Assembly: GCA_030704615.1 (NCBI GenBank)
Contig: CM060732.1
Span: forward strand, 744,001-808,000
Length of the DNA stretch: 64,000 bases
Direction: 5' to 3'
DNA from: Takakia lepidozioides
Lineage: Eukaryota; Streptophyta; Takakiopsida; Takakiales; Takakiaceae
A program made the translations under genes and the position numbers. This document shows positions 13,870 through 25,989 of the stretch, piece by piece; within the stretch, counting starts at the first letter, position 1, and each line of letters opens with the position of its first letter. The notes under the pieces were generated by a model that had not been told where the DNA came from, ran no database searches, and saw only the letters and a program-made list of their open reading frames with translations.

Positions 13870-14930
13870 GCTTCTTTAAAGCTCACTTCTCTCTGTCGGC
13901 CACTGTCTCTATCTCCTCTCTGGTTCAGCACAGTATACTGATTCACTAATCTCTGTCTTGTGGCGACTGGAGGAACCACATGGAATGGAAAAGCTTGAGA
14001 GAACCTTTATCATGACACGAGAATCCCTGCATAAATTCCTACATAGAAATAGTCCTCCCTTGTGTGAGCTGCCTGTGTTGCATGCAACTGAAACGCGAGC
14101 ATTGAATGCTGGAGCCGTGCCCTAACCGCTCTTCCTGTCACCGTGAACTACAACAAACAACCCCATCTTCCGCTACTCACAAACCCTAATATGGACGGAC
14201 CCGATTGTAGATCGAAGCTAGTAGTATTTTCACAAAAAGAAAAAAGAAAAAAATTGGTGTTTTAGTGACGGGCTGGCCTGCCTTTTTCCACTTATAATGC
14301 CTCTAGTCTTCAAACAGTTTCCGTTCATAATTTGCTGTTTTCGTAAGAGATGTTCTTATTAGGGTAGAGAGCCCAATAGTCGTGCAAATAGTAACTTATT
14401 GGAGTTATTTCCTAGGGTGAAATAAGGTGAAATGCTATATTATAGACTTTTCTGAAGGGGGTTCACCTTTTTTCTTCTTTTGTTTTTTGATAAAAAGGGG
14501 TTGTAGCCCTGATTATTTTATTATATTTTTGGTTGGCCCTGTTTTTTCCAGAACAGGGTATTTTTCCCTGATTAATTTTATTCATAAATTATTGAGGGTT
14601 CACCTCAGTGTTTTTATTTCTGGCGAAATTTCGCACTTTTTCGACCTGGCCATCCCTCTTGCGACAGGTGTAAGGGAAAAAAATTATTAAATTTCAGATT
14701 TTTCGCCCAAAGACAGGCCATCACTCTGGCCTGATTGCGCCTTGCTCTATCACGAGTGGCTACGATTCGCCCACATTAGCGAGATGATGGGCTTCGTGGC
14801 AGCCTGCAACCGCCCTCCTGGCAAGTGCTCTCGCCCGCTCAATCATCTCCCAGTCTTACAGTATCGCCACTCACTCCTCCTCTCACACATAGGGTTTCGG
14901 TATAGCCGTGGAACCTTCTCATTCCTTCTG
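13870..14930. other. Kinesin 5' flank, no gene recognised
   Basis: Leader and promoter region of the minus-strand kinesin gene, followed by AT-rich sequence with long T tracts (14225-14260, 14460-14700). No TATA box or other element can be assigned with confidence. No protein-like open frame was found on either strand. Confidence 0.35.
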
Positions 14931-14939
14931 TAGCAGATT

Positions 14940-15335
14940 TTGGGCTATGGGTATTGTATACCCCAATTCTGGACACGCCATGATGCTGACATGGGGTTTC
15001 TTCACCATCTCAATGCCATCAAGGCAACATATTGCTCTCCTAAGCGGGCTGGTAATATGATTGTTCCAGCTCTTTTGAATGCACAAGATTTGGACTTGCA
15101 TGCTTCTTTGTTTAAGATGACAATGAAGAACAATTGTGTCATGGCTTTGGAGAAGCCCATTGAGCTGAACCCTCTCACCAAACTGTGGCAAAATTTGGGA
15201 AGTTCCCAAGTGTTGACAGCCAAGACCCTGAGTACATGAAGATCGCTGAAATAGCTATAGCACAGGTTATAGGCAGTGTGGAAGACGAGCGAATAGTTTT
15301 GGCTATTGTTCAGTTTTTACTGTAGCAGTTTTAGC
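14940..15335 (+). pseudogene. hAT transposase C-terminal relic
   Basis: An open stretch (14940-15239) is followed, after a change of frame at about 15230, by MKIAEIAIAQVIGSVEDER. This matches the hAT C-terminal dimerisation region, where a SVEDER-like motif precedes the conserved FSxLxFxKxxLRNRL stretch. The stretch after SVEDER is lost. Frame change and truncation make it a relic. It lies between the kinesin promoter and further hAT-like debris, and could belong to the family that mobilised the TAGGG-ended elements at 17.75 kb and beyond (inference). Confidence 0.5.
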
Positions 15336-15747
15336 GATGTGAGTTATATGGTTGTAAACAGATTGGCGAAATTATACTAGTGTGGGGCAGATTGCATTCA
15401 TTCATCAATCATGCAAACCCCACCCAAAGCAACAATACACACGCAAGCATTACATGTCCAAGTCAATGTTAGAAACCAAAATACAATCAGAGCATAACAA
15501 ATAACATGAACAATGAACCCCAATCCGTAAGGACTTCGGCCAATCCGACATGAGTGACCCGCACCCTACAACCCAACCCAGCCTACACATACACACAAAA
15601 CCAAAAATGCAATGAAGCTCATGCCTGCTAGACTCCAAACAGTAATGTTGATCTTCACCTGCAATAGAACAAGAATGACCATGCCCAAAGAAAAAGAGAA
15701 CATAATTGAAATATGAGAGCAAAAATAAACATTTTGTCAGATTGTCA

Positions 15748-16568
15748 TTACTCTTTGTGGCAGCCCCTATGCATTGAAAGCATAGCGAGTCTTGGCATCT
15801 TTCCACTGCACAATACACTCTCCGAAAGGGAAAGTGTCAATGGTAAAGACCTTATGTGCAAACATGTAATTACTAATTCAACTCCCTTCACCGTTGTTGT
15901 TCCTGTCCTTGGCTCAAAGTTCTGCAAGAATTGTAACATGTACTGTCTATGGTGCAATGTCCAATCTATGCTTTGCAATCCTTGCAATCTCAGCTCCTTC
16001 AGTATCTGTATCGTCTGTGGGGTAGCAATCGTTTGTTTCTGTAGAATTGTGGTGCTCTTCACCCTGATTTCCTCCATTCCTCTCACTCTCTTCATTTTAG
16101 ACCCACAGAAATGTTTTGGTTGTAACAACTGCAGAAATGCCTGTAGTGCACAAAGCATAAACGTATGGTTGCCACAAAAAGCTATGGGTAATTTCTTGTA
16201 AGCCTGCGGAGCTTGCAAGCATCGATCAAGAGAAAAGCTCCGCTCTGTTCTTTCGTGTCTATGCCACTGCGTAAGTAATATTGCGAGCGTATAGTCTGTT
16301 AGTTCCTCCATAGCTTCAAAGCTATAGCATTGATGGTTTGTCCCCTATTCTTGAGCTTTGACTTGACAAAAGTGAGATTGCTAACACAAGACAATTCACA
16401 GTCGCCTTCTTCACTTACACATGAGCAGTAAAAATCGCCTTCATTTTCAATGATCAATCCTGCTTTATAGCCACAACTGCCCACTTCACTGCTCAGTTTG
16501 TCGCCAGTAGAGCAACATGCATAAGACCCAAAAAAAAAACACTGGTTCACCTTATTTATGAGCTGCAC
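15748..16568 (-). pseudogene. hAT-like C-terminal relic and adjoining open frame, minus strand
   Basis: The frame 16568-16299 contains SNLTFVKSKLKNR, which matches the hAT C-terminal consensus FSxLTFVKSKLRNRL, preceded by a Cys-rich stretch (YKAGLIIENEGDFYCSC). A second frame, 16311-15748 (187 codons), overlaps its end but shows no domain I recognise. The two frames are in different phases. I read the pair as a decayed transposase copy in opposite orientation to the relic at 14.9 kb. Confidence 0.35.
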
Positions 16569-16569
16569 T

Positions 16570-17744
16570 AATATTCAGCACATTGAATTGCACCCTGTTA
16601 TAATAATAATAATTGCTCTTTTAAAAAGTTACAGCATTCTAAACATATGGGGGTATATCTATTGAGAGACACATTGAGAGAACTTAAGCTACTCATAATT
16701 GTTCACGCAAAATTCAGTATAAACGGTGCAAAATAGCCCTATTATCGCGCAATCAGATTTGGACGTTGCGCAAGAAGCCCTAATGTTACGACTAGCTTTT
16801 GGCACAATAATTCCAAACTGATGTGTTACAGCCCCTTTTTTTTAGGCAAAAAATAGCCAAAAAACTACAAATACGTGGAGGCATTCCCCCAAAGAAGGTG
16901 GGGCAAAATTTTGTCGTCTTCAACCACTTCAGCCATGTTTACACAAACGAGATCCTTCTGAGTTTGCTGATGTCTTCTTTCGCTGCCCTATCCTGCCACA
17001 AACTTCACACTCTTTTATTCTGCTGGCAGATTCTGGGCATGTATAGCTGCTATATTTATGCATCAGACAACAAATTGTACCCCATGCAAGCCCAAACTTC
17101 TTCATGTGGGCCAAACATGCACAAAATTGCAATTTACAATGGAATGCAACATGTTCATGTGGGCAAGATACAAAAACAATTCGATTTGGAATGTGAGTGG
17201 AGAGTGTCGGGGTAGGGACGCATTTCGAAAGCATGGAGAGAACTGCTGTACGAGGAAATGCACGATGAGGGTAGCAAAACCCTCGATTGGGGTGGCAGTG
17301 TATGTGACGATGTGACATATATCCCAACGTCCATTCGTTTCGTCATCGTTCCATTGATGTATGCTTGGGATACCACGTATGCTTGGGATACCATGTACTA
17401 TGGGGGATGGAGGACGATGCCAGACATGAGGGCAGGATGGGAGGCGGGATGGGGCATGTGTCATGTCCCCGCGGCGGTACATGAGGCACGGGAGGGCGTG
17501 CCGCGCGGCCGCTGCGGGCGAGGGAGTGGGGGGGGGGGGTGGGCGTGGGGTGGCGGGGGGTCCACGCTGGCTGAACCGGGCCCCTCGCATTCAACTCCAG
17601 GGCCTCATCTATTACTTGGCGATCATCTCAGTTGGGAGAGACGGGACTGATGAACATGTAATCTATTGACATCCACGTTGGAATTGTATTTTTGGTATGT
17701 CATCACCCTTAGCTGATCAGTGGCTCAGATCTAGGAGGACTCGT
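16570..17744. other. Intergenic, no gene recognised; G-rich tract
   Basis: Mostly AT-rich unique sequence. A GC-rich patch at about 17470-17570 includes a run of about ten G residues (17528-17540) and gives overlapping open frames on both strands (Pro/His-rich and Gly/Trp-rich) that look compositional and not coding. A short direct repeat, tatgcttgggatacca, occurs at about 17360-17395. Confidence 0.4.
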
Positions 17745-17752
17745 GCCATGGG

Positions 17753-18924
17753 TAGGGAATTCCAAAAAGGCCTTGATGTGAAATTCATTGCAATTCACTT
17801 GATCACCCCCCAATTCAATTGAATTGCAAGGGCAATTCAATTGAACTGCTAAAACTAGCTTGAAAACAACCCTAATTTGCAATTCAATTGAATTGTCGGC
17901 ACACGATTCAATTGAATTGCTGACTACAATTCAATTGAATTGTAATCTATAATTTTTTAACTTTTTTTTGTATATATTGTGTATATATATATATATATAT
18001 ATATAAATTATACATATACGCATACAAAAGTATAAGCTAAAAATACATGTTGCCCGTCCATTCTTGCCGTCCGTCTGTCAATTCTTTGCCCGTGGTAAGG
18101 CTTGAGCCCGAGATAAGCCTAAGGGAGAGTGAGAGAGGGAGAGAGAGAGGAAGTCACGAAGCGCTTGTAAAAGCGGGATTGTCTCTCTTTGTGGATGTTG
18201 GTGCTGATATATGGCTATGTACATATACCAAACATGATACCAATATAAGAGTATCAACGTGTAAGCGTTTGATATATTAAACTTAATATGGAACACACAT
18301 CCCAACTTCAACATGATACCTTTGTAAGGGTATCAAAACAATATTATTTTTGATAATTCTCAAGATGAACATATTTTTTGTTTTCTTTGTCCTGGCCAGA
18401 TACTAGTGTTAGGGGACTACATGATGATGCACGGGAAGCCTTTCATCAAATGTCAGGTTTGATTTTGTGTGTTTCTTTCGGAGCCAGCCATGTTTCTTTT
18501 GCCAATGAATCATAGGAAGCTGCTGATCTCTCTCCGTCTCTGGCTCTCCCTTTCTCGCTGAGGGTGAGGGTGGCTTCACAACTCCACAATTTCCTCAAGG
18601 GCACAAGAAAGAGGGCCAGCAAGAATAGAGGGGCAACATGTATTTTTAGCTTATACTCTTATATGTGTATAAGTATAATTTGAATATATACATATACATA
18701 TATATTATATATTATATACAGAAATAAGTAAAAATTATAGATTACAATTCAATTGAATTGTAGTCATCAATTCAATTTAATTGCCAACTAGCAATTCAAT
18801 TTAATTGCAAATTAGGGTTGTTTTCAAGCTAGTTTTAGAATTGCCCTTGCAATTCAATTGAATTGCACACTTTAAGGGGGGTGATCAAGTGAATTGCAAT
18901 GCATTTCACATCAAGGCCTTTTTG
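17753..18924. mobile_element. Element A: non-autonomous TIR element with palindrome-built arms
   Basis: The left arm (about 17753-18150) and right arm (about 18640-18924) are inverted copies. Both contain aggccttgatgtgaaat, several aattcaattgaatt palindromes, ctaaaactagcttg and an AT-rich (ta)n block. The octamer gccatggg flanks the element at 17745-17752 and 18925-18932. The left end starts TAGGG, fitting the hAT end consensus YARNG with an 8-bp target duplication. The right end lacks about nine terminal bases, so this reading is not perfect. The core (18195-18525) is a diverged copy of 25204-25535 inside element B. No transposase is encoded. Confidence 0.7.
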
Positions 18925-18971
18925 GCCATGGGCTTTGGGATGCCACTATTGTTGCAACTTGCCAAAGGTCG

Positions 18972-19430
18972 TAGGGAATTCCAAAAAGGCCTTGATGTGA
19001 AATGCATCGCAATTCACTTGATCAGTGCGCAATTCAATTGAATTGCAAGGGCAATTCAATTGAACTAACCCTAATTTGCAATTCAATTGAATTGCCAATT
19101 GAATTACGAGTCAACAATTCAATTGAATTGCCAATTCGCAATTCAATTGAATCGCTAGTTGGCAATTCAATTGAATTGCTGACTACAATTCAATTCAATT
19201 GTAATCTATAATTTTTAACTTATTTTTGTATCTAATATATAATATATTATCATATATATATGTATATGTATATGCATCGTATACACATATACATACGAGA
19301 GTATAAGCTGAATATACATGCTGCCCGTCTATTCCTGCTGCCCGTCCATCCTTTGCTTGTGGTAAGGCCTGAGTCACGAGATGAGTCGCATAGCCTAAAG
19401 GAGAGAGATGAGAGAGAGAGAGTACGAGAG
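18972..19430 (+). repeat. Left terminal inverted repeat of element B
   Basis: It contains about six near-copies of the palindrome caattcaattgaattg spaced 20-40 bp apart, then an AT-rich tract and a tail ending in agagag. The sequence is inverted at 31945-32400. Each palindrome can fold on itself, so either arm can form several small hairpins. Confidence 0.85.
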
Positions 19431-20030
19431 CGAGGGAAAGGGAGAGAGAAATGAAGTGATGAAGGCTTTTTAGGGCAGAGGTGCCCTAAAAGTGAAAGGA
19501 TCAAATCAGTTGGAGGACGAGAAGTAGCGAGAGAAGAATGCAATAGCAAGAGATTTGTGGAGCGGTGGTGGAGCGGTGGTGGCGCTATGTATGATGGAAG
19601 CCTTCTTGGATCACCAAATGACAAGATCTGCCCATGAGTAAGCACATTCCCATACTGGCATGAGTTCCCCAATCATTGATAAAGATATCATTTTAGCTAA
19701 AGCTGTACTTCTTATGTACGTGCAGGTGACTCATGAGCTTTGAGGAGAGAACTTTAGGGGTAGTAGAGTGGGTTATCAAACGCTCCTCAACACACACGCT
19801 GAAAGAAAGAGCTTGATCACGTGGTTTGTCTTCAACCCGCCCACACTGTGTGTTGTGGTTTGCTAATACATTTTAGGATAGAGTAGTTGTTGTTTCAAAG
19901 TACATTTGGTTCATCTACTTGATAGCCTATGTGAACTTTAGTGATGTAAGTCCTATGGGGAGTGTGTGAGTGGATGCAGTGACTACAGAATTAACAGCAA
20001 ACAATTACAACAAGGGCAAGGTCGAAGGCA
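19431..20030. other. Upstream region of the integrase-like gene
   Basis: About 600 bp between the inverted repeat and the first ATG of the integrase-like gene. A purine-rich (ga)n stretch lies at 19400-19450. No promoter element can be named with confidence. Minus-strand open frames here are Ser/Leu-rich products of the repeat and show no family resemblance. Confidence 0.35.
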
Positions 20031-21765
20031 TTGGCACTGGGGCTATTAAGCAGAGATAAGACAGATCATGTGAGCATGGAAAACAACCATTTGGATGGTG
20101 ACAAAGTAGTGGATGATTTAGTACTTTATGTGGAAGCAATGTTGAATGAGGGTGCCACAATGAAATCAATCGCCACTGCCCTTTCTTTTGATGATGTACG
20201 ACCATTGAGAATATTGCTATCAGAAGTCCAAGGGTCTCCTTTCAAAGTTCATCATCAATTGAGTGTCCAACGCTTGTGTGAAAAGATTCAAGAGTTACTT
20301 CCTATTGAAGAGAATGGGACAAATTGGGGAATGAGAACAGTGCAATCTGCCTTAAGGAGGTCAAATTGGCGGATTCCTCGAAGGAAGGTGGGGGAAGCTT
20401 TGAAAATCATCTCACCCTACCATTATGAGCGTAGGAGAAGGGCACAGGCAATTCGGAGAACTCAGTATAATGTCACAATGCCTATGGCTCTATGGCACAT
20501 TGACTGTAAGTATTTTATCTCATGCATCTTAATGTTCTTTGAAGATGCACATGCAAGACGTTTTCTTGCATTACATATCGCACAAAATTGTAGGCAAACT
20601 AAAACATGTATGCAATTCGTGGTGCAGCTTATGACAAATTGGTTATGTTTGGTCTTCGAGTACATGCTGGCATTGATGGGGCCTCTCATTTTGTTTTATG
20701 GGCGAACGTTGCAAGAAACAAGAAAGAAAAAACCATTTTCAAAAGATATCACGATGCAGTTTCCAAGTTTGGATCACCTTTACGAATTCGATCTGTTGCA
20801 GTAGAGCACTCTCTTATAAAACAACACATTGAAGCCACACGTTCTGAAACACCCAATCCGTACTTGACTGGGTCTTCCACACACAATCAGGTTAGTGTTC
20901 TATACAATTCTATCTTGCATATCAACTTTACATTTCTGTCATATTTCTTGGTTCATCTTTATTAATCATTGAGTGTGTAATGTTGTGCATATTTCTAATA
21001 TTTTGTGTGGTGTAATCACCACGTTAGAGGATTGAACACTTTTGGCGGCATCTATGGGAGAAGGTAATGTTCTACTACAAAAATTGCTTCCAAGCAATGG
21101 TCAATGATGGATTATTGGATATGGACGATCCGTGGCAACGGGAATCTTTTATTGACGTATATATGCCCATAGTACAAGAAGTTGTTGATGAATACGTGAA
21201 GATTTGGAATGGACATCGAGTTCGCACGATTAATGAAAACGGTCGATATCGTCGATCACATGTTCCTGCTCGTTTCTTTCGCGAGTATGAACGTTTGCAT
21301 GGGTAAGCTCATGGTTTTCTCTTGTTTATACTTTCATTCTTAAGCTACAATTTACATTGGAATGTTATTCTAATGTGGTGATGTGTTTGATCATGTAGAT
21401 GGACCAGCCACCTTATTGATGACCCACGATTTAGGGAAGACCCCCAACACATTGGTAACCAAGACTTGGGGCCTCGTGGGAATCAAAGGTGGCGATGTGC
21501 AGGTGGTTTGCATGACCTTCCCACCAAAGGAGCTGAACTCATTCCTGACATGGTTCGTGTCCGTGCACAAGCTTATGAAATTGGAAAGGTTGGGAAGGAT
21601 TCGATCTCTTGTTTTCATCTCCACTACTACATGTCTCGGTATTGTGGTTTGGCAACGCATGAACATAGATATTTTGATCAATTGGACCTCATTGGTAAAA
21701 CCGTGTTAAGTAGGGAAGCTCTCCAACTTTTAATTACACAAGCTCTTGTATGTAATTGTGATTAA
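20031..21765 (+). CDS. Integrase-core (rve, RNase H fold) protein, four exons, second catalytic Asp missing
   Basis: Exons 20031-20505, 20628-20890, 21028-21302 and 21399-21765 have consensus GT-AG junctions and consistent phases, giving 459 residues without interruption. The N-terminal half has an HTH-like region (RLCEKIQELLP, MRTVQSALRRSNWRIPRRKV). The integrase core follows: LWHID with the first Asp (Asp split from Ser by intron 1), LRVHAGIDGASHF, PLRIRS, then TGSSTHNQRIEHFWR with the Glu. This layout matches the eukaryotic integrase-core family with WHIDG, RSDxGxEN and NQRIERLWRDV. At the second site the sequence is IRSVAVEHSL, so the Asp is absent and the loop is about one residue shorter. 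Strand transfer is therefore doubtful. The gene sits 0.6 kb inside the left arm of element B. It may be the element's former transposase or a derived DNA-binding protein. Confidence 0.8.
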
Positions 21766-22534
21766 GTGAATAAGTGGGACAATCACATTCAAAGATAATT
21801 GTTTTATGTCACGTACTTTGAGGATTTTTGTTAAATAAATGTCATCTTTTCCCTTCATCATATCCATTGTCCATATTGAACCATACACCCTAAACCATTA
21901 TCATCTCCCAACCATACTACTTGGGGGCAGGGCCTGGGTTGTACGATCTCTGGAGGGTTGTGAAATTGTTGGGTTTCATTGTGAAGTGCACAGCGTGAGG
22001 CTCATGAGGCCGCCTTTTATCTCCAACAATCTTTGTCTGCCCTACATATGAGATAATGATGACCAACTTGCCTCATTTTCAAGAACCCTCTATTCATAAT
22101 CTAAGAATTTTGCATACAGTAATAAAAATCTGAATATACACTCATGGAGACACGAATATTCAACCAGGACTTATAGCTGCACCTTTGTCTCTTATATGCC
22201 ATGTAGCTTGAGTTTAAAATCTGATAACTTGTGTTTTGTTGATTGGAGTCATGGTTTCTCCAACTGCTGTATAGCTTCCATAGCCACCGAGAGGTCTATC
22301 TCTCCACGTTCTGGAACACTCCTGTAGCATGTACAACCACAAAGTGGAATTTTTTTGCTTCCATGTAACATTTGTTTTTCTCACATAAGTGGTCAACAAC
22401 CTTACACTTGGCATGATGATGATAGGTATGACAGGTATGATGATGAATGGTATCACTTGGCATGATAGGTTAGGAGTCTACTTTGAGATGCCCAAGTCAA
22501 GTTTCAACCTCTACTGAATGGACGCCCTTTGCGC
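21766..22534. other. Downstream of the integrase-like gene, no gene recognised
   Basis: Probable 3' UTR (AT-rich, ttaaataaatg at 21832-21841 resembles a plant polyadenylation region) followed by unique sequence. No coding frame with family resemblance was found. The small gatgatgat repeats near 22410-22450 are simple sequence. Confidence 0.35.
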
Positions 22535-22945
22535 AGATGTAGCGGTATAGCGCTTGATTACAACGGAACTTAGTTAGTTTTGGTAAATTAGTCTATATGC
22601 AGGTAGAGGTATCGTCATTGGGTACTAGCCCTGTTTGGTATACTCACAGAGGTACAACGCTTGATCCAAAGAAACTTAGTCAAAACTAGACTATATGTAG
22701 GTAAGGGTATCGTTATGAGGTAGTTTCCCTGTTTGGTATACCTACAGAGGTATAGCGTTTGATTTACAAATAAATTTTGCTAAATCAGTGTATATTTATG
22801 TGGAGGTATTGTCATGAGGTAGTAGCCCTGATTAGTATACCAATAGAGGTATAACGCTTGATTTACAAAGAAACTTAGCTATATATGCTAGTAGAGGTAT
22901 CGTCATTATGTAGTAGTGATCCTCTTTGGTATACCTATAGAGGTT
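22535..22945 (+). repeat. Tandem repeat, unit about 100 bp, four diverged copies
   Basis: Each unit contains acagaggtatarcgcttgat, acttagt, a tatatg block, gaggtatcgtcat and tagccctgtttggtatac. Units begin near 22535, 22637, 22737 and 22838. About 2.5 units occur in inverted orientation at 31680-31940, next to the right arm of element B. Confidence 0.8.
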
Positions 22946-24554
22946 GGTGCATTTGTGAGTTGAGATCCATTAAACAATGGGAATTTTTGGAATTCCCTGC
23001 ACGTTGTGAGGAATTGGCAGGGTTTTGTCACCAATGCTCAAGTGTCACACGGTTAGCAGTCTTCCATTGTGTGCTGGCTTAATTCTTCAGTAACCTACTT
23101 GAGCTCTAAACTTCTGAAAAAAACACCCGGATTGGCTTACTTGAGGTATACAATATGGCCACTTTAGAGATACGCTATACATGTGAGCATAAATGCTTGT
23201 CATTTTTCAGAGAGCGCCGGCAGTCTGAATGAAGATACTGTAACTATGATATATAAGAAACGATAGTGTAGAGAAATTCCCTGGCAGTGGGCTTCAGTTA
23301 CAAGGAATAAATTGACTAGCATTCTACCTGCATGAGGCACTCCATCGCCAAGCAATGTTTGGGTTTCTTAGACTGGGGGTTACATTGTGACGCACTCCTG
23401 TGGTCGCAACAAACTTCTGCTTTCTCTTTCCTTCTTTCCTCTCTCGTTGACATAGAAAATTGAGAGAGGTTATGGTATGGGAGAAGAGAGAGGGGATGCA
23501 ATTGACATCATGATGAGTTGAAGGGGGGAGCAGAAGGAAGTGGTAAATTCGCAGAGAAGCACAGAGGTCCCCGGGAGACTTACTTTTGTAGTTGCAGCGT
23601 GAAGTGAAAGCCAGGGTGGGTAGTATGGCTGTCGATGAGTTCAGGGCGAGTTATGCTAGTGAGACAGCTGGAAAGAAAAATGTTAAAACAAAAAATAAAG
23701 CTTCGTAAAAAATAGTCAGCCATGTCAAATTTGCCTGAAATGTGTGTGTGCGCTGTCTTTGTAATTCAACAGATATGGACCAAGAATTATCACTTGGCTT
23801 CACTCGCTGAAAAGAACACGAGAGAAGTCTCCTTCCTTATGCTTCCATCACCAGGAAGTGAGTTGCTGACTTCCTTGGAGTTATTGAGAAACAATGGTAT
23901 CATTTCGATTCAATTTTGGCTGCTGTCATTATGGCACGATCTCCTAAACTTCTAGCGCGTGTTCCGTTTGTTCACTTTCAATAATGGGCTTCATGGTGGT
24001 TATCTTTTTAGGTTCTTAACAGGCTTATTAGCATATTAATGGGCTTTCAATAATGGGCTCCATTCCCCTTCTAACATCTTCAAAATAACCATAATAACGG
24101 TAATTTGGTGTGTTAAGTTGTCCCTAACACCCATCCAAAATTATGTTATTTATTTCCATCTATTTCCACCCTTTTTATTTTGCCAACTTAACCTTAGGTG
24201 AGATTTCAACCCACAATGCAGATTTGTGCTTGCTGGTCTTGCATGGAGGAGATATGACGGAGCGGCATATTGTTGGCGAGACAGATGCAATTGTAAGTCC
24301 ATTGCTATGCGAACTTCAGGAATTGACAAGGTCTTGTTTTGATTATGTTCTGGATGTAATGTTTGGGACTGAGCTTCGGGGAATCCTTGCACTTCCTCTC
24401 TTTTCTCCCGGTCTGGTTTTCCTTCTTGTACTATTTTATCCTCATCTCTGCAGTTTTCTATACCTTTATCTTCTATGTATTGACATTTGATTGAAATTGT
24501 AGACCAGCAAGCCAGGAGAGCAACGATGGGCTCTCTCCTTTCTAATCAGAATGT
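22946..24554. other. Element B interior, no intact gene
   Basis: Short open frames occur (22885-23082, 23722-23955, 24143-24490), none with a recognisable domain. The piece near 24200-24400 could be an upstream exon or flank of the captured aldo-keto reductase, but I cannot support that from sequence. Confidence 0.3.
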
Positions 24555-25073
24555 GTTTGGCAGAAATTACGACATCTTTTTGACCCAGCATATTCAAAGA
24601 TTAAGCTAGCATCGAAACCTATCCTTACTTCCAGCGTGAATCATTGGTGAATTTCTACCAGAAGCATGGGATAGCTGTCACTGCCCACACGCCATTGGGT
24701 GGTGGGGTTGATAACACGGAATTTGTTGGGCACCGTTTCGTGTCTTGATGACGCTGTTCTTCAGGTTTGCATCTTCCCTAAGTGCTCCCTTATGAATTAT
24801 TGACTTCAGTTGTGATTCACTACTCTATGTAAGGCGTGATCTCTCGCTTCCCTCTCTCGAACACACACACTATAAACACACTACATGGATTGCCAAGAAA
24901 GTACAACAAGACACCGGCACAAATTGCGATGCACTAGGGCATTGAGCACAAGACAATTGTCATTCCTAAGTCAGACAAGATGGAGAGATTGAAGTAGAAC
25001 CTTGATGTCTTTGACTTTGAGTTGACCGATGATGATATCAAGCCCTTGACAAAAGCCTGCGCACCAACGACCC
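24555..25073 (+). pseudogene. Aldo-keto reductase 3' fragment with intron
   Basis: Read in pieces, the sequence gives a diverged HGIAVTAHTPLGGG-like block (about 24660-24720), a GT-AG-like intron (about 24764-24875), then NKTPAQIA and IEHKTIVIPKSDKMERLK followed by NLDVFDFELTDDDIKPL. These are the conserved C-terminal AKR segments around the NADPH-binding IPKS motif. There are frame changes in the first block and in-frame TAG codons at 24935-24937 (where Trp is expected) and 24995-24997. The catalytic N-terminal half is absent. The retained intron means it was copied as genomic DNA. It lies inside element B, as expected of gene capture by a transposon, but it could be older host sequence. Confidence 0.75.
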
Positions 25074-25203
25074 TGAGAAATTTTTGTGTATCAATCTCTT
25101 CTGAGGATGAGTTTGACTGGTGGGTGTTGCTTACAATCTAAATATGTTTGCATGTTTCATCTGCACCTTGAGACACTAACCAATTTCATACTGCCAAGCC
25201 CTT

Positions 25204-25590
25204 ATAGTGCCAATATATGGCTATGTACATATACCAAACATGATACCACTGTAAGAGTATCAACGTCTAAGAGTTGATATATTAAACTCTCTATCGAACA
25301 CACAACCCAATTGCAACATGATACCTTTGTAAGGGTATCGAAACAAGATTATTGGAGATAATTCTCGAAATGAACATGTCATTTGTTTTCTCTGGGGTTG
25401 TGTCATGGGGGCCAGATACTAGTGCCAGGGGACTACATGATGATGCAGGGGAAGCCATTCATCAATTGTCAGGTTTGAAATTGTCTGTTTCTTTCAGAGC
25501 TAGCCATATTTCTTTTGCCAGTGAATCAAAGGAAGCTGAAGCACTTCTGAGTAAGCCATCTGTCTCCCAAAGGGTCCCCCAAAAAATGAG
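25204..25590 (+). repeat. Module shared by elements A and B
   Basis: This stretch is a diverged duplicate of 18195-18525 in element A. Shared blocks include atatggctatgtacatatac, caaacatgatacca, aagggtatc and ggggactacatgatgatgca. Here it keeps an open frame (about 25400-25600) with DDAGEAIHQLSG and SFRASHISFASESKEAEALL, which I cannot assign to a family. In element A the same frame is interrupted by a TAG. Confidence 0.75.
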
Positions 25591-25989
25591 ATGGAGCTAG
25601 CCCTGGCATGCACATCAAACCCATTTAGCTCACAAGCTGTTTAAGGAGGTTTGCATAAACATTTGGCCAAGGTTTGAGGGCTTTGGCTCATTCCAACAAC
25701 AGTATTTACCAAAGCACATAACGTGCTTGTAATAACACTCGGGTTGCATGTGGGGTTCATGGGATGCTGAATGGAAGTTGAGGAATTTCAAAGGCTGGAG
25801 TGGGAATCGAGAGCATGAATGCTGAGTTCTGCAATAGTGATGAGATTATGGTTGTAGTGCAACGTTGTAGTGGGTTTGTTATTGGCAGCCCAACACTTGC
25901 AAGCCACATGCCCACTCCTATGAAGGTGTGACTGGTGATCTAGTGACCAGTCACTTAGTCAAACCAGCGATAATGGATTGTGATGACAA

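Noticed and set aside
15713-16201. Plus-strand Cys-rich frame resembling a ferredoxin-like cluster
   Set aside because: The Cys spacing is irregular, it is antisense to hAT-like debris, and no neighbouring domain supports an iron-sulfur protein.
17102-17650. Overlapping long open frames on both strands
   Set aside because: They coincide with a GC-rich, G-run-containing patch and have simple Pro/His or Gly/Trp composition without any domain.
18925-18932. Perfect hAT insertion for element A
   Set aside because: The flanking octamer matches but the right terminus lacks about nine bases of the inverted repeat, so I report it as suggestive only.
19250-19672. 140-codon minus-strand frame
   Set aside because: It reads through the inverted repeat and (ga)n tract of element B. 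Its Ser/Leu/Ile-Tyr composition is that of the repeat.
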